Below are positions 1 to 7,539 of a DNA stretch of 27,041 nucleotides, piece after piece. Numbering within the stretch: position 1 is the first letter of the stretch; each line of letters starts with the position of its first letter. The translations under genes and the position numbers were made by a program. The notes under the pieces were generated by a model, which had not been told where the DNA came from, searched no databases, and was given only the letters and a program-made list of their open reading frames with translations. The DNA comes from CAZABG01 sp964483465 (GTDB lineage: Bacteria > Chlamydiota > Chlamydiia > Chlamydiales > Parachlamydiaceae), in contig CAZABG010000029.1 of NCBI GenBank assembly GCA_964483465.1, forward strand, positions 1 through 27,041, given 5' to 3'.

Positions 1-775
1 CTAAAAGAATTATTCTCCCTTCAAATGCGAATAAATCAATTGAATGAAGAGAGGCCACCAGTTCGGGCTCGTACAAAGAATTTCCAATTTGTCCGTTCAA
101 CGCCTTCATAATCGTATAGGCCATCGCCCCGCCAACCAGAACTTTTTCACATTTTTGACTCAAAGCTTCTAAAACTTTTAGCTTTGATGAAATTTTGGCG
201 CCGCCTACCACTGCGATAAAGGGATGCTTTGGATGAGATAGGGCCTCTCCCAAATATTTAATTTCATCGAGCATCAAAAATCCAGCCGCGCGTTTTCCTT
301 TAAATAGCTTAGGCACTTCAGTAATTGAGGTATGGGCCCGGTGAGCAGATCCAAACGCGTCGTCAACGTAGAAATCGCCCCATTTTGCAAGCTTCTCCGC
401 AAAAGAGGGATCTTTTTCAGGCTTTTCTTCTGCCGGGTTGTATCTAAGATTTTCAAGCAAAAAAACTTCACCAGGCTTTACCTCTTTTACATCAAAGGTC
501 GTAGAAAATTTCACCGGCTGACCTAGCAAAGTCGACAGCTCTTTGGCAACCGGAAGAAGACTAAATTCAGGTTCATGATCCTTGGGCTTTCCTAAGTGGC
601 TCATTAATATAGCCGATCCCCCTTGATCCAATATGTACTTGATCGTAGGCAGCGATGCGCGAATCCTTGTTGCATCCGTCACATGGCCATTTTGGATAGG
701 AACATTAAAATCGACCCTAACAAGGACTCTTTTTCCCTTGATAGGCAATTCATTGATTGGAAGAATCGGTTTCAT
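1..775 (-). CDS. pgk: Phosphoglycerate kinase, N-terminal 258 codons (runs off left edge)
   Basis: Glycolytic enzyme that transfers phosphate between 1,3-bisphosphoglycerate and ADP in the cytosol. Reading the minus strand from the ATG at 775-773 gives a protein opening MKPILPINELPIKGKRVLVR followed by VDFNVP, the hallmark N-terminal strand of the family, and then the substrate-binding stretch SHLGKP. The frame I followed stays open to the left edge, ending near FEGRII, which fits the start of the C-terminal nucleotide-binding domain. About 258 of the roughly 400 residues usual for the family are present. The 3' end lies outside the window. GAGAG lies about nine bases before the start, inside the divergent pdxH coding region. 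The start codon overlaps that of pdxH by two bases, so any promoter must lie within pdxH. The product call is secure. Confidence 0.95.
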   Translation of the reverse strand, partial: MKPILPINELPIKGKRVLVRVDFNVPIQNGHVTDATRIRASLPTIKYILDQGGSAILMSHLGKPKDHEPEFSLLPVAKELSTLLGQPVKFSTTFDVKEVKPGEVFLLENLRYNPAEEKPEKDPSFAEKLAKWGDFYVDDAFGSAHRAHTSITEVPKLFKGKRAAGFLMLDEIKYLGEALSHPKHPFIAVVGGAKISSKLKVLEALSQKCEKVLVGGAMAYTIMKALNGQIGNSLYEPELVASLHSIDLFAFEGRIILL

Positions 776-1406
776 GAAAATCTCTCATCTAAGACGTGAA
801 TATACGACTTTATCATTACTGAGAAAAGATCTTTTAGAAAATCCTTTTGACCAATTTCGAGTTTGGTTTAAGGAAATCGAAGAAAAAGGGATGCTTGAAC
901 CTAACGCCATGCAGCTTGCGACAACGGATGGCGTCAAACCCTCTCTTCGCACCGTCCTTTTAAAAGGAATCGAAAATGATTCTTTTGTTTTCTTCACCAA
1001 CTATCAAAGCAGAAAATCCCTTGATATAAAGCGAAATCCTCACGCCACCCTGTTATTTTATTGGCCGGAATTAGAAAGGCAGGTAACGGTTGAAGGTTTA
1101 GCCGAAAAAATAAGTCATCAAGATTCTGAAAACTATTTCGCAACACGCCCTCGCTCAAGCCAAATCGGAGCCTGGGTATCTCACCAAGGCCAGAAACTTG
1201 ATTCAAGAGATATTTTAGAAGCTAAATTTAAAGAATATTCAGAGCGATTTGAAGGAAAGAAAATCCCCATGCCCGACCACTGGGGAGGGATTCGAATTGT
1301 TCCTACTCGATTTGAGTTTTGGCAAGGCCGCCCCTTTAGATTGCACGACCGATTTGAATATCTACTTGACAGAGACTTGTGGGTGATTAATCGCATTTCC
1401 CCCTGA
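774..1406 (+). CDS. pdxH: Pyridoxamine/pyridoxine 5'-phosphate oxidase
   Basis: FMN-dependent cytosolic enzyme that oxidises pyridoxine or pyridoxamine 5'-phosphate to pyridoxal 5'-phosphate, the cofactor of many aminotransferases. From the ATG at 774 the protein has 210 residues, close to the usual 210-220. It begins MKISHLRREYTTLSLLRKDL, typical of the family's N terminus. The PLP/FMN-binding stretch RPRSSQIGAWVSHQG is present. The C-terminal signature FEFWQGRPFRLHDR has the conserved Trp, Arg and His. The frame is open upstream to 633, but that extension reads antisense through the pgk 5' end and has no family similarity, so 774 is chosen. A possible Shine-Dalgarno, GGAAG, sits at 759-763 inside pgk. 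The gene is divergent from pgk with overlapping ATGs and convergent with the exonuclease gene downstream. Confidence 0.95.
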   Translation: MKISHLRREYTTLSLLRKDLLENPFDQFRVWFKEIEEKGMLEPNAMQLATTDGVKPSLRTVLLKGIENDSFVFFTNYQSRKSLDIKRNPHATLLFYWPELERQVTVEGLAEKISHQDSENYFATRPRSSQIGAWVSHQGQKLDSRDILEAKFKEYSERFEGKKIPMPDHWGGIRIVPTRFEFWQGRPFRLHDRFEYLLDRDLWVINRISP

Positions 1407-1449
1407 TTTTACCAAGAGAGATCACAGATCTGTAATCTCTATAGTAAAA
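1407..1449. terminator. Long imperfect palindrome between convergent pdxH and exonuclease genes
   Basis: Directly after the pdxH stop, positions 1417-1440 form a 24-base palindrome with a single mismatched pair: AGAGAT, then the perfect core ACAGATCTGT, then ATCTCT. Outer arms TTTTAC (1407-1412) and GTAAAA (1444-1449) extend the pairing across small internal loops. It occupies most of the gap between two convergent genes, where a bidirectional terminator is expected. The U tract that follows a classical intrinsic terminator hairpin is absent on either strand, so termination is an inference and a protein-binding site is an alternative. Confidence 0.5.
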
Positions 1450-1466
1450 AAAGATCGGAGAATACT

Positions 1467-2216
1467 TCAAAGCGAGGAAAAAGGGTTTGACGCTTGCGTG
1501 AAGAGTCCGCCTTTCTTACGACGATTGATTTCATGCCGTAGGGAGAAAATTAAATCCTCATCAAATTCTTTTCCTGCCGCCCATTTAAGATAATCGATAG
1601 GAATGTCTTTGATAAGGCGCCCCTTATGCTTACCAAGAGGCATTGTCTTCATAAGAACCGGCTTTTCAACGATACGCATAAGTTCGGCGAAACTTTTAAA
1701 ACGCTTGCATAAATGACGAAACACCTCTTTATTGACGATGACATCGTTCATCGCGCGATGCGCCCCTTCTTCAGGTATATTAAAATGCTTTCTAAGCTGC
1801 TCAAGAGAGTTAATAGGACTTTCGCCGTAATGACGCGCAAGACGCAACGTATCGATTACTTTGTTGTTACGTACAGTATGATTGATTTTATTGCGAATAG
1901 CTTCCTCAACCAGGCATTCAATATCGAATCTCACTCCATGCCCAACGATCGGATAATTGCCGATGAATTTTAAAACAGGCTCTACGACTTCACGTAATTT
2001 AGGTTTACCCATTACCATCTCATCTGTAATGCGATGAATTTCGGTAGAGGTAACAGGAATTAACATTTCAGGGTCAATCAGGGTTTCGTAACTATCGAGA
2101 ATTTCATTGCAGGTAAATTTCATAACCGCAACTTCTACAACCCGGTCAACTTTGGGATCAAGGCCTGTTGTTTCGCAATCGAGACAAACAAAAATTTCGT
2201 GTTCAAGTGGTTTCAT
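1467..2216 (-). CDS. dnaQ: DnaQ-family DEDDh 3'-5' exonuclease with C-terminal DUF3820-like tail
   Basis: Predicted 3'-5' exonuclease of the DNA polymerase III epsilon family, which proofreads or trims nucleic acids using two metal ions. The 249-residue protein shows Exo I at residues 13-15 (D and E of CLDCETTG), Exo II around D98 (GHGVRFDIEC) and Exo III with H153 and D158 (GAHRAMNDV), so all DEDDh ligands are present. Residues about 192-235 (MPLGKHKGRLIKDIPIDYL onward) resemble the small DUF3820 domain often fused to such exonucleases. This matches the chlamydial dnaQ homologue next to tsaE. Its ATG overlaps the engB stop as ATGA, so it is probably translationally coupled as the last gene of a four-gene operon. 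Whether it is the replicative proofreader or a stand-alone exonuclease cannot be settled here, because chlamydiae carry more than one DnaQ-like protein. Confidence 0.88.
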   Translation of the reverse strand: MKPLEHEIFVCLDCETTGLDPKVDRVVEVAVMKFTCNEILDSYETLIDPEMLIPVTSTEIHRITDEMVMGKPKLREVVEPVLKFIGNYPIVGHGVRFDIECLVEEAIRNKINHTVRNNKVIDTLRLARHYGESPINSLEQLRKHFNIPEEGAHRAMNDVIVNKEVFRHLCKRFKSFAELMRIVEKPVLMKTMPLGKHKGRLIKDIPIDYLKWAAGKEFDEDLIFSLRHEINRRKKGGLFTQASNPFSSL

Positions 2217-2779
2217 ATACTGTCTATTATAGCCTTTAACAAGATTTGACGGGGTTTTTCATGGTCCACGCGATATTTAACGATAGGAAGTCCGTTAAAC
2301 GCTTCTTCAATAACTTTTGACTGCTTATGAAGCTCGCTTTGATTTAATTTATCGGTCTTTGTCATGACGATAATAATAGGTTTACCTGATTGCTCAGCAT
2401 AATCAAGCATGGCAAAATCTTCATCGTCAGGTTCGCGGCGAGAATCTATTAATAGTAAGATCAGCTTAAGATTTTCACGGGTTGTAAAATAACCCTCCAT
2501 CATAGGCCCCCATTGTTTACGGACAGAAGGAGGTACTTTAGCGTAGCCGTAACCTGGAAGATCGACAAAGGAAAGATCGTCTGTGCGGAAAAAATTTATA
2601 AGCTGCGTTTTTCCCGGAGTCGCGGAGGTTTTGACAAGCCCTTTTACTTGAAAGAGATGATTTAAAAGGCTCGATTTTCCCACATTGGAACGTCCGACAA
2701 CCGCAATTTCAGGTAAATTGTGATCGCGGGGAAATCCTTTTGGATCAACCGCGCTTGTTAAAAATCTAGGATGTTTCAA
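2213..2779 (-). CDS. engB: Ribosome biogenesis GTPase EngB/YihA/YsxC
   Basis: Small TRAFAC-class GTPase needed for assembly of the large ribosomal subunit. The 188-residue length is close to the family norm of about 195-210. Motifs in order: G1 GRSNVGKSS (residues 29-37), G2 TPGKT (54-58), G3 DLPGYGYA (73-80) and G4 TKTD (140-143). The stop overlaps the exonuclease ATG by four bases, and the start lies inside the 3' end of tsaE by 14 bases. This indicates cotranscription and coupled translation with its neighbours. Nothing unusual in the catalytic motifs. Confidence 0.93.
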   Translation of the reverse strand: MKHPRFLTSAVDPKGFPRDHNLPEIAVVGRSNVGKSSLLNHLFQVKGLVKTSATPGKTQLINFFRTDDLSFVDLPGYGYAKVPPSVRKQWGPMMEGYFTTRENLKLILLLIDSRREPDDEDFAMLDYAEQSGKPIIIVMTKTDKLNQSELHKQSKVIEEAFNGLPIVKYRVDHEKPRQILLKAIIDSI

Positions 2780-3173
2780 TTTTTCGCCCTTCCCTTTCGT
2801 GGCTTATGCTAACTTTGATGGCCTCTTTAGGCAATACCTGAGCTATTCTTTCCGACCACTCGATACATTTTATTCCTGGAGAAAATAGAATCTCATCAAA
2901 ACCCATGCTTAAAAAGGGTTCGACTCCACTCAAACGGTAAAGGTCAAAATGATATAAAGGCGTTTGCCCTTCATATATGTTTAAATAGACGAATGTAGGG
3001 CTTGAAACTTGGCTTGGATCTATGCCAATTCCCTCTGCTATGCCTCTAATGAAAGTGGTTTTGCCGGCACCGAGTTCGCCAAAAAGGCAAACAATCGAAT
3101 CAGGTTTTAAACTTGCTCCAAACGCTTTTCCGATGCGAAGGGTCTCCTCCGCATCTTGAGCAAACCACATCAC
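2766..3173 (-). CDS. tsaE: tRNA t6A biosynthesis ATPase TsaE (YjeE)
   Basis: ATPase that drives the TsaB-TsaD-TsaE cycle making N6-threonylcarbamoyladenosine at position 37 of ANN-decoding tRNAs. The 135-residue protein has the Walker A loop FGELGAGKTT (residues 31-40), the family sequences SSPTFVYLNIY and YHFDLYRL (74-81), and the C-terminal CIEWSER (103-109) with the conserved Glu-Trp. It overlaps engB downstream by 14 bases and its ATG overlaps the DUF2709 stop by four bases. In C. trachomatis, as I recall, tsaE also sits between dnaQ and the DUF2709 gene, with engB apparently an extra member here. Confident call. Confidence 0.93.
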   Translation of the reverse strand: MMWFAQDAEETLRIGKAFGASLKPDSIVCLFGELGAGKTTFIRGIAEGIGIDPSQVSSPTFVYLNIYEGQTPLYHFDLYRLSGVEPFLSMGFDEILFSPGIKCIEWSERIAQVLPKEAIKVSISHEREGRKIETS

Positions 3174-3898
3174 TCAGCTTCAACCCACGTATTAACAAAC
3201 TTCTCGAATCCTTTGATTTCTGAAAGGGATTCAACGAAGGAGGCTATTTTATCTTCAACAAAGTACTTTTGGATGAATTCAAGGAAATCGGTCTCAATTG
3301 TAAATCGGTTTTGGCTCTGAACTTCATTTAAAGAGAGCGGCTTCAAATAATTCTTTTTAAAATCTTCCACAACCGAATGCTTAGAATTGAACAGCTTTCC
3401 GTTTAAAAGAGATGAGTAAACCACTTTTTTGATCGCCTCTTTCGGCTTCGTTTTAGGGATATAACTCATGATCACTTCAGGATCTTCGGAAACAAAAAAG
3501 CGCTTAGACTTCAAACCGCCAACTCTTTCCGTATTTTCAGGGCATTTCGATACATGGTCATAAATCGCGTCTTGCGGATTAGGATGGGTGTTGTCACCGA
3601 AAACTTTGCCGGAAAACGGGCAAATATAGACTTTTTTGGTGTTTTCATTTACCGCTTGAGGACTGAACGTAATTTTGATTTCGGCCTCATGCCAGAGCTT
3701 TCCCTCTTGCTCAAGATGCTTTACGGCATCTTCGCTGCTTTGGAAAATCATTTTATCCCTGGGGAAGAGGACAGGTTGTAAGTTAAATTTTTTTTCTATA
3801 AAAAAGAGGTAGGTTTGGACAAGCTCCGCCAAAGGGTTTTCATCAAGATACTCTTTCAGCGACTGTTTTAACTCATCAGTGATGACCATTTTCGTCAT
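3170..3898 (-). CDS. Conserved chlamydial protein of the DUF2709 family
   Basis: A 242-residue soluble protein that I match to the DUF2709 family, which is conserved in chlamydiae next to tsaE. No biochemical function is known to me. It has no signal peptide or membrane segment. The central part, residues 93-119, contains C93, H105, H115 and C119 in ICPFSGKVFGDNTHP and YDHVSKCPEN, an arrangement that could bind zinc. Both termini look helical and acidic. The ATG at 3898 has GAGG a short distance upstream (TTTTTGAGGTCCCA), so the start is well supported. It is the first gene of the operon that continues with tsaE, engB and the exonuclease, which may hint at a role in translation or nucleic-acid metabolism. 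Confidence 0.75.
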   Translation of the reverse strand: MTKMVITDELKQSLKEYLDENPLAELVQTYLFFIEKKFNLQPVLFPRDKMIFQSSEDAVKHLEQEGKLWHEAEIKITFSPQAVNENTKKVYICPFSGKVFGDNTHPNPQDAIYDHVSKCPENTERVGGLKSKRFFVSEDPEVIMSYIPKTKPKEAIKKVVYSSLLNGKLFNSKHSVVEDFKKNYLKPLSLNEVQSQNRFTIETDFLEFIQKYFVEDKIASFVESLSEIKGFEKFVNTWVEAE

Positions 3899-3971
3899 TG
3901 GGACCTCAAAAAGATTTTAACGGAAAATGATAGCTTATAAGTTAATTCGCTAATAATCAAGAGTTTTTTGG

Positions 3972-5051
3972 ATGGTAAAAATTAAAGAAATCCCTGTAAC
4001 AGGGTATGAAAAAGTCATAGAAGTGGCAGATGCGGAGTCGAATCTGCATGCCTTTATCGCCATTCATAGCACAAAGCTAGGTCCTGCTCTTGGAGGCACC
4101 CGTTTCTATCCCTACAACAATCCTGATGACGCCTTAAAAGACGTCCTCCGCCTTTCAAAAGCGATGTCCTATAAATCAGCCGTTGTGCAAGACGGCCTTG
4201 GCGGAGGGAAATCGGTCATAATCGGAGATCCTAAAAAAGATAAAAATCCCCTATTAATGGGCAAATTTGCAGAAGTTCTTAACAGCTTAAACGGCAAGTA
4301 TATCGCAGCAGAAGATGTAGGAACAAATGTGGAAGACATGCTCGTTCTTAGAAGAGATTCGCCTTATGTCGCGGCCCTCCCCACTTTAAGGTCTAGCGGT
4401 GACCCCAGCCGTTTTACCGCCTGGGGGGTTTATCGCGGCCTTATCGCGATTGCTAAAACGCTTTGGAATAAACCTTCTTTGAAAGGAAAGCAGATCCTTA
4501 TTCAAGGCCTTGGAAATGTGGGATCTAAACTCGCTCAAATACTTTTTTGGGAGGGAGCGGAACTTATATTATGCGATACTGATCCTGTAAAATTAGAGCA
4601 GCACATCCATGATTTAGGGGCCAAAAAATGCGATCCAAGCGACTTTAGCTCAATAGAATGCGATATTTTCGCTCCTTGCGCGCTTGGGGGCATCATTAAT
4701 GAAGAAACGATCCCGCAATTAAAATTCTTAGCGATAGGCGGATCTGCCAATAATCAGCTTCAAACCCCAGAAATGGGAATTGCGCTTTACGAAAGAGGCA
4801 TCCTTTACGCCCCCGACTACATCATTAACGCGGGAGGAATTATCAACGCCTCCGCCGAATTCGATAAACAGGGATATAACCCAAAAAATGCCCGGGATAA
4901 GACGGCTAAAATCGAAACTACCCTTCTCGATATATTTGAACGATCCAAGTTAGAGCATAAAGCCACCAATCTCGTTGCCGATGAACTTGCAGAATTCAAT
5001 ATTAAAAATGGAGTAGGGCAACGGCTTGAACCGATACTTTTTGAAAGATAG
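3972..5051 (+). CDS. ldh: Leucine dehydrogenase (Glu/Leu/Phe/Val dehydrogenase family)
   Basis: Predicted NAD-dependent oxidative deaminase of branched-chain amino acids, cytosolic. The 359 residues match the 350-370 usual for leucine dehydrogenase. Visible features: LGPALGGTRFYPY (residues 36-48), K68 in MSYKSAV and K80 in LGGGK, which sit at the same numbers as the substrate-binding and catalytic lysines of Bacillus leucine dehydrogenase, then ED at 114-115. The Rossmann loop GLGNVG (179-184) is followed by acidic CDTD. GGSANNQL and NAGGIINA are further family signatures. Chlamydiae carry a homologue annotated ldh. The start at 3972 has only a weak GG upstream. The gene is divergent from the DUF2709 operon across a 73-base gap and is followed 27 bases later by argS. 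Confidence 0.9.
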   Translation: MVKIKEIPVTGYEKVIEVADAESNLHAFIAIHSTKLGPALGGTRFYPYNNPDDALKDVLRLSKAMSYKSAVVQDGLGGGKSVIIGDPKKDKNPLLMGKFAEVLNSLNGKYIAAEDVGTNVEDMLVLRRDSPYVAALPTLRSSGDPSRFTAWGVYRGLIAIAKTLWNKPSLKGKQILIQGLGNVGSKLAQILFWEGAELILCDTDPVKLEQHIHDLGAKKCDPSDFSSIECDIFAPCALGGIINEETIPQLKFLAIGGSANNQLQTPEMGIALYERGILYAPDYIINAGGIINASAEFDKQGYNPKNARDKTAKIETTLLDIFERSKLEHKATNLVADELAEFNIKNGVGQRLEPILFER

Positions 5052-5078
5052 GCCCGCATCCGTTATTATCATTTCCCT

Positions 5079-6788
5079 ATGTCAACTTTCATCGATATCC
5101 TTAAAAGCCGGTTTAATGAAGCGGCAGTAAAAAGCCTCCCCCCTTTCAGCGCTCCTATTGAAGTCGCGCCAAGTACAAATGAAAAATTTGGCCACTATCA
5201 ATTCAATTCCAGCATGAAATTCGCAAAAGAGCTGGGCATGAAGCCGAGGGAAGTTTCAGAAAAAATTATAGCGTCGCTCGATCAGTCCGGATTCGATAAG
5301 GTTGAAATTGCAGGGCCCGGCTTTATTAATGTTACCCTCTCTCCATCCTTTATTGCGGAGCAAGTAGGAAAAAAAGCCAGCTCTTCAAAAAAAGAACGGG
5401 TCATCGTTGAATTTTCTTCACCCAATACAGCAAAAGAGCTGCACGTCGGCCATCTTCGCTCTACTATTATAGGAGAGAGTCTTGCGAGGCTTTTTGAATA
5501 TCTGGGCAACGACGTTATTCGATTAAATCACATCGGAGATTGGGGCACTCAATTTGGAATGCTTATCGCGCATATTCAGGAAAGACATCCTCATATTTTT
5601 GATGGAACCGAAGAGACCGATCTACCGCAGTTAATGGGATGGTATAAAGAATCAAAAGCTCGTTTTGATGCTGATCCTGAATTTAAAAAACGTTCGCAGT
5701 TAAAGGTAGTTGCATTGCAAGGAGGAGACCCCTCTTCAAGAAAAGCCTGGGAAAAAATCTGCGACATCTCCAGAAAAGGCTACCAAGAGATTTACGATCT
5801 TTTAAATGTGACGCTTGAAGAGCGAGGAGAATCCTTTTATCAGCCGATGTTGAAAGATGTGGTTGAAGAGCTTACCCAAAAAGGGCTTGTGCAGATTTCT
5901 GACGGTGCAAAATGCGTTTTCGTGGAAGGATTTAAAAACCGCGAAGGCGAGCCTCTCCCCATAATGGTGCAAAAGTCGGATGGCGGCTACAACTACGACA
6001 CAACCGATATGGCAGCAATTCGCCACCGTATTTTGGACGTAAAAGCCGACAGAATCATCTACATCACCGACCTCGGCCAGCAACAGCACTTCCATATGGT
6101 ATTTAAAGCAGCTGAAATGGCCGGCTGGTACGATCCCAAAAAAACAAGAATCGATCACGTGGGTTTCGGCCTTGTTCTTGGGCCCGACGGAAAAAAATTC
6201 AAGACTCGTTCAGGTGACACCGAAAAATTGATCGACCTGCTTTTTGCAGGTATAGAACAAGCTGACAATATCTTAAAAGAACGCTCGCCTGATTTGGATG
6301 TGGTTGAACGCCGTAAACTGGCCAAAGCGCTCGGTCTTTCTGCGATTAAATACGCCGACCTTTCCTCTCATCGCACCTCGGATTACACCTTCTCCTACGA
6401 TAAAATGCTCCGTTTTGAGGGTAATACTGCCGCATTTTTAATGTATTCGTATGTCCGTATCCTAGGGATTAAACGAAAGATTGGACCTCGGGCGGATGAA
6501 CTTTTAAAAACAGCCGCGTTAAAACTTGAACATCCTTCTGAAATCGCGCTTGCGCTTCACCTGGCCCAATTTCCTGAGGCCTTAAAACAAGTTGAAGAAG
6601 AGCTTACGCCAAACAGACTTACCGATTATCTTTATGAACTTGCTAATAAATTTAACGCCTTCTTCCGCGACTGCCGTGTGGAAGGATCAAATGAAGAAGC
6701 AAGCCGTCTTAAGTTGTGCGATATGACTTTAAACGTTCTTTCTGACGGATTTTACATTATAGGAATTGAAACCGTCGATAAGATGTAA
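5079..6788 (+). CDS. argS: Arginyl-tRNA synthetase
   Basis: Class I aminoacyl-tRNA synthetase that charges tRNA-Arg. The 569-residue protein has an N-terminal tRNA-binding domain (residues about 1-95), the signature SPNTAKELHVGHLRST containing the HIGH-equivalent HVGH at 122-125, and the KMSKS-equivalent loop KKFKTRSGD in the second half. An all-helical DALR anticodon-binding domain is at the C terminus, ending VDKM with methionine last as in many ArgS. No clear Shine-Dalgarno precedes the ATG, so it may depend on transcription and translation from ldh. In C. trachomatis argS is followed by murA. Here three small genes and epmB intervene and murA is on the opposite strand. Confidence 0.97.
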   Translation: MSTFIDILKSRFNEAAVKSLPPFSAPIEVAPSTNEKFGHYQFNSSMKFAKELGMKPREVSEKIIASLDQSGFDKVEIAGPGFINVTLSPSFIAEQVGKKASSSKKERVIVEFSSPNTAKELHVGHLRSTIIGESLARLFEYLGNDVIRLNHIGDWGTQFGMLIAHIQERHPHIFDGTEETDLPQLMGWYKESKARFDADPEFKKRSQLKVVALQGGDPSSRKAWEKICDISRKGYQEIYDLLNVTLEERGESFYQPMLKDVVEELTQKGLVQISDGAKCVFVEGFKNREGEPLPIMVQKSDGGYNYDTTDMAAIRHRILDVKADRIIYITDLGQQQHFHMVFKAAEMAGWYDPKKTRIDHVGFGLVLGPDGKKFKTRSGDTEKLIDLLFAGIEQADNILKERSPDLDVVERRKLAKALGLSAIKYADLSSHRTSDYTFSYDKMLRFEGNTAAFLMYSYVRILGIKRKIGPRADELLKTAALKLEHPSEIALALHLAQFPEALKQVEEELTPNRLTDYLYELANKFNAFFRDCRVEGSNEEASRLKLCDMTLNVLSDGFYIIGIETVDKM

Positions 6789-6816
6789 AATTCTGGCTTG
6801 TTCAGCTTTCGTGCTT

Positions 6817-7077
6817 CTAAGGTATAGTGCTATATTCTGGCTTTTTGTGAAGAATAGAGAACATAGAGACACCATAAATCAATGGAAGGCTTGATACGGC
6901 AACTATTGCGCATGTGCGGGCAATAGACGGATAAACAAATACCACTTCCGTTACCGCTAATGCCTCGAAGCATAAAAATCCGATTGTGAGAATAGTTGCA
7001 GATGCACGCCTATCCATTCCGGGTTGTAAAACTTGTCTATCATTATCAATAGATGCGGCTCCCACTAGATTTGACAT
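6817..7077 (-). CDS. Small two-helix membrane protein, copy B of a tandem pair
   Basis: An 86-residue protein of unknown function. After a polar N terminus (residues 1-26), two hydrophobic segments follow, roughly 28-46 (ATILTIGFLCFEALAVTEVV) and 55-75 (CAIVAVSSLPLIYGVSMFSI), then a short polar tail. It aligns with the next gene (7144-7425) through the pattern IL, E-xx-A-xx-EV, YP and a second helix beginning near SS, so the two are diverged paralogues. AAGG lies seven bases upstream of the ATG. I recognise no family; a chlamydial inclusion-type or envelope protein is possible but not shown. Confidence 0.6.
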   Translation of the reverse strand: MSNLVGAASIDNDRQVLQPGMDRRASATILTIGFLCFEALAVTEVVFVYPSIARTCAIVAVSSLPLIYGVSMFSILHKKPEYSTIP

Positions 7078-7143
7078 ACTAAAACCTTGATTCGTAATTT
7101 TCGACTTATCTTTTATATTCGGTACAGCTTAAATCGAGAAAGA

Positions 7144-7425
7144 TTATACCTCAGCTTGTCTAAAAGGAATTGTAGCTGCCTCAGTCACAATTCTGTAATA
7201 CGCGAATCCGCACAAGAGTAAAAACATGACCCCGAAGACGCTCGAAAAAATCACCGGCGCAGGATCGGGATAAAAATAAAAGACCTCTCCAATAGCAACC
7301 CCTTCAACCGTTAAAAATAAAGCAGTTAAAGCTAAAATAGAAACACGATTCCTATTTGCTTCACGGGGCTGGCAAAGCGATGTAAAATCTGTACCTTGAT
7401 AAGGAGTTAAATAAGCAGAAGTCAT
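7144..7425 (-). CDS. Small two-helix membrane protein, copy A of a tandem pair
   Basis: From the ATG at 7425 the protein has 93 residues. The frame is open for 27 more codons upstream, but AAGGA lies eight bases before the ATG at 7425, which makes it the likely start. The N-terminal 38 residues are polar. Then come two hydrophobic segments, SILALTALFLTVEGVAIGEV and IFSSVFGVMFLLLCGFAYY, joined by FYFYPDPAPV. The E-G-V-A-x-G-E-V and YP pattern matches the neighbouring paralogue at 6817-7077. Function unknown. Both genes lie between argS and epmB on the minus strand, where the C. trachomatis order (from memory) has argS and murA adjacent, so they look like an accessory insertion. Confidence 0.6.
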   Translation of the reverse strand: MTSAYLTPYQGTDFTSLCQPREANRNRVSILALTALFLTVEGVAIGEVFYFYPDPAPVIFSSVFGVMFLLLCGFAYYRIVTEAATIPFRQAEV

Positions 7426-7473
7426 ATCTTTTTCCTTGTTCAATATTCTTATACTGTCAGGGAGGATTAAGAT

Positions 7474-7500
7474 GAAGGCGGAAGGCGAAAGGCAGAATAG
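7474..7500 (+). repeat. Short dispersed repeat, copy 1 (second copy 10860-10886)
   Basis: This 27-base stretch beginning GAAGGCGGAAGGCG and ending GAATAG matches positions 10860-10886 at 23 of 27 bases by eye, in the same orientation and ungapped. It lies just upstream of the small membrane-protein gene that starts at 7425. The purine-rich GAAGGC units could also arise as a simple-sequence coincidence. Confidence 0.35.
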
Positions 7501-7539
7501 AGACACTCTGAGCGTTTATCCTTCAATCTTTTCAGACTT

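Noticed and set aside
633..773. 47-codon upstream extension of the pdxH frame to 633
   Set aside because: It reads antisense through the conserved 5' end of pgk and has no resemblance to PdxH. The family N terminus begins at the ATG at 774.
5802..6158. 118-codon minus-strand frame inside argS
   Set aside because: Antisense to well-conserved argS sequence, with no recognisable features and no independent context.
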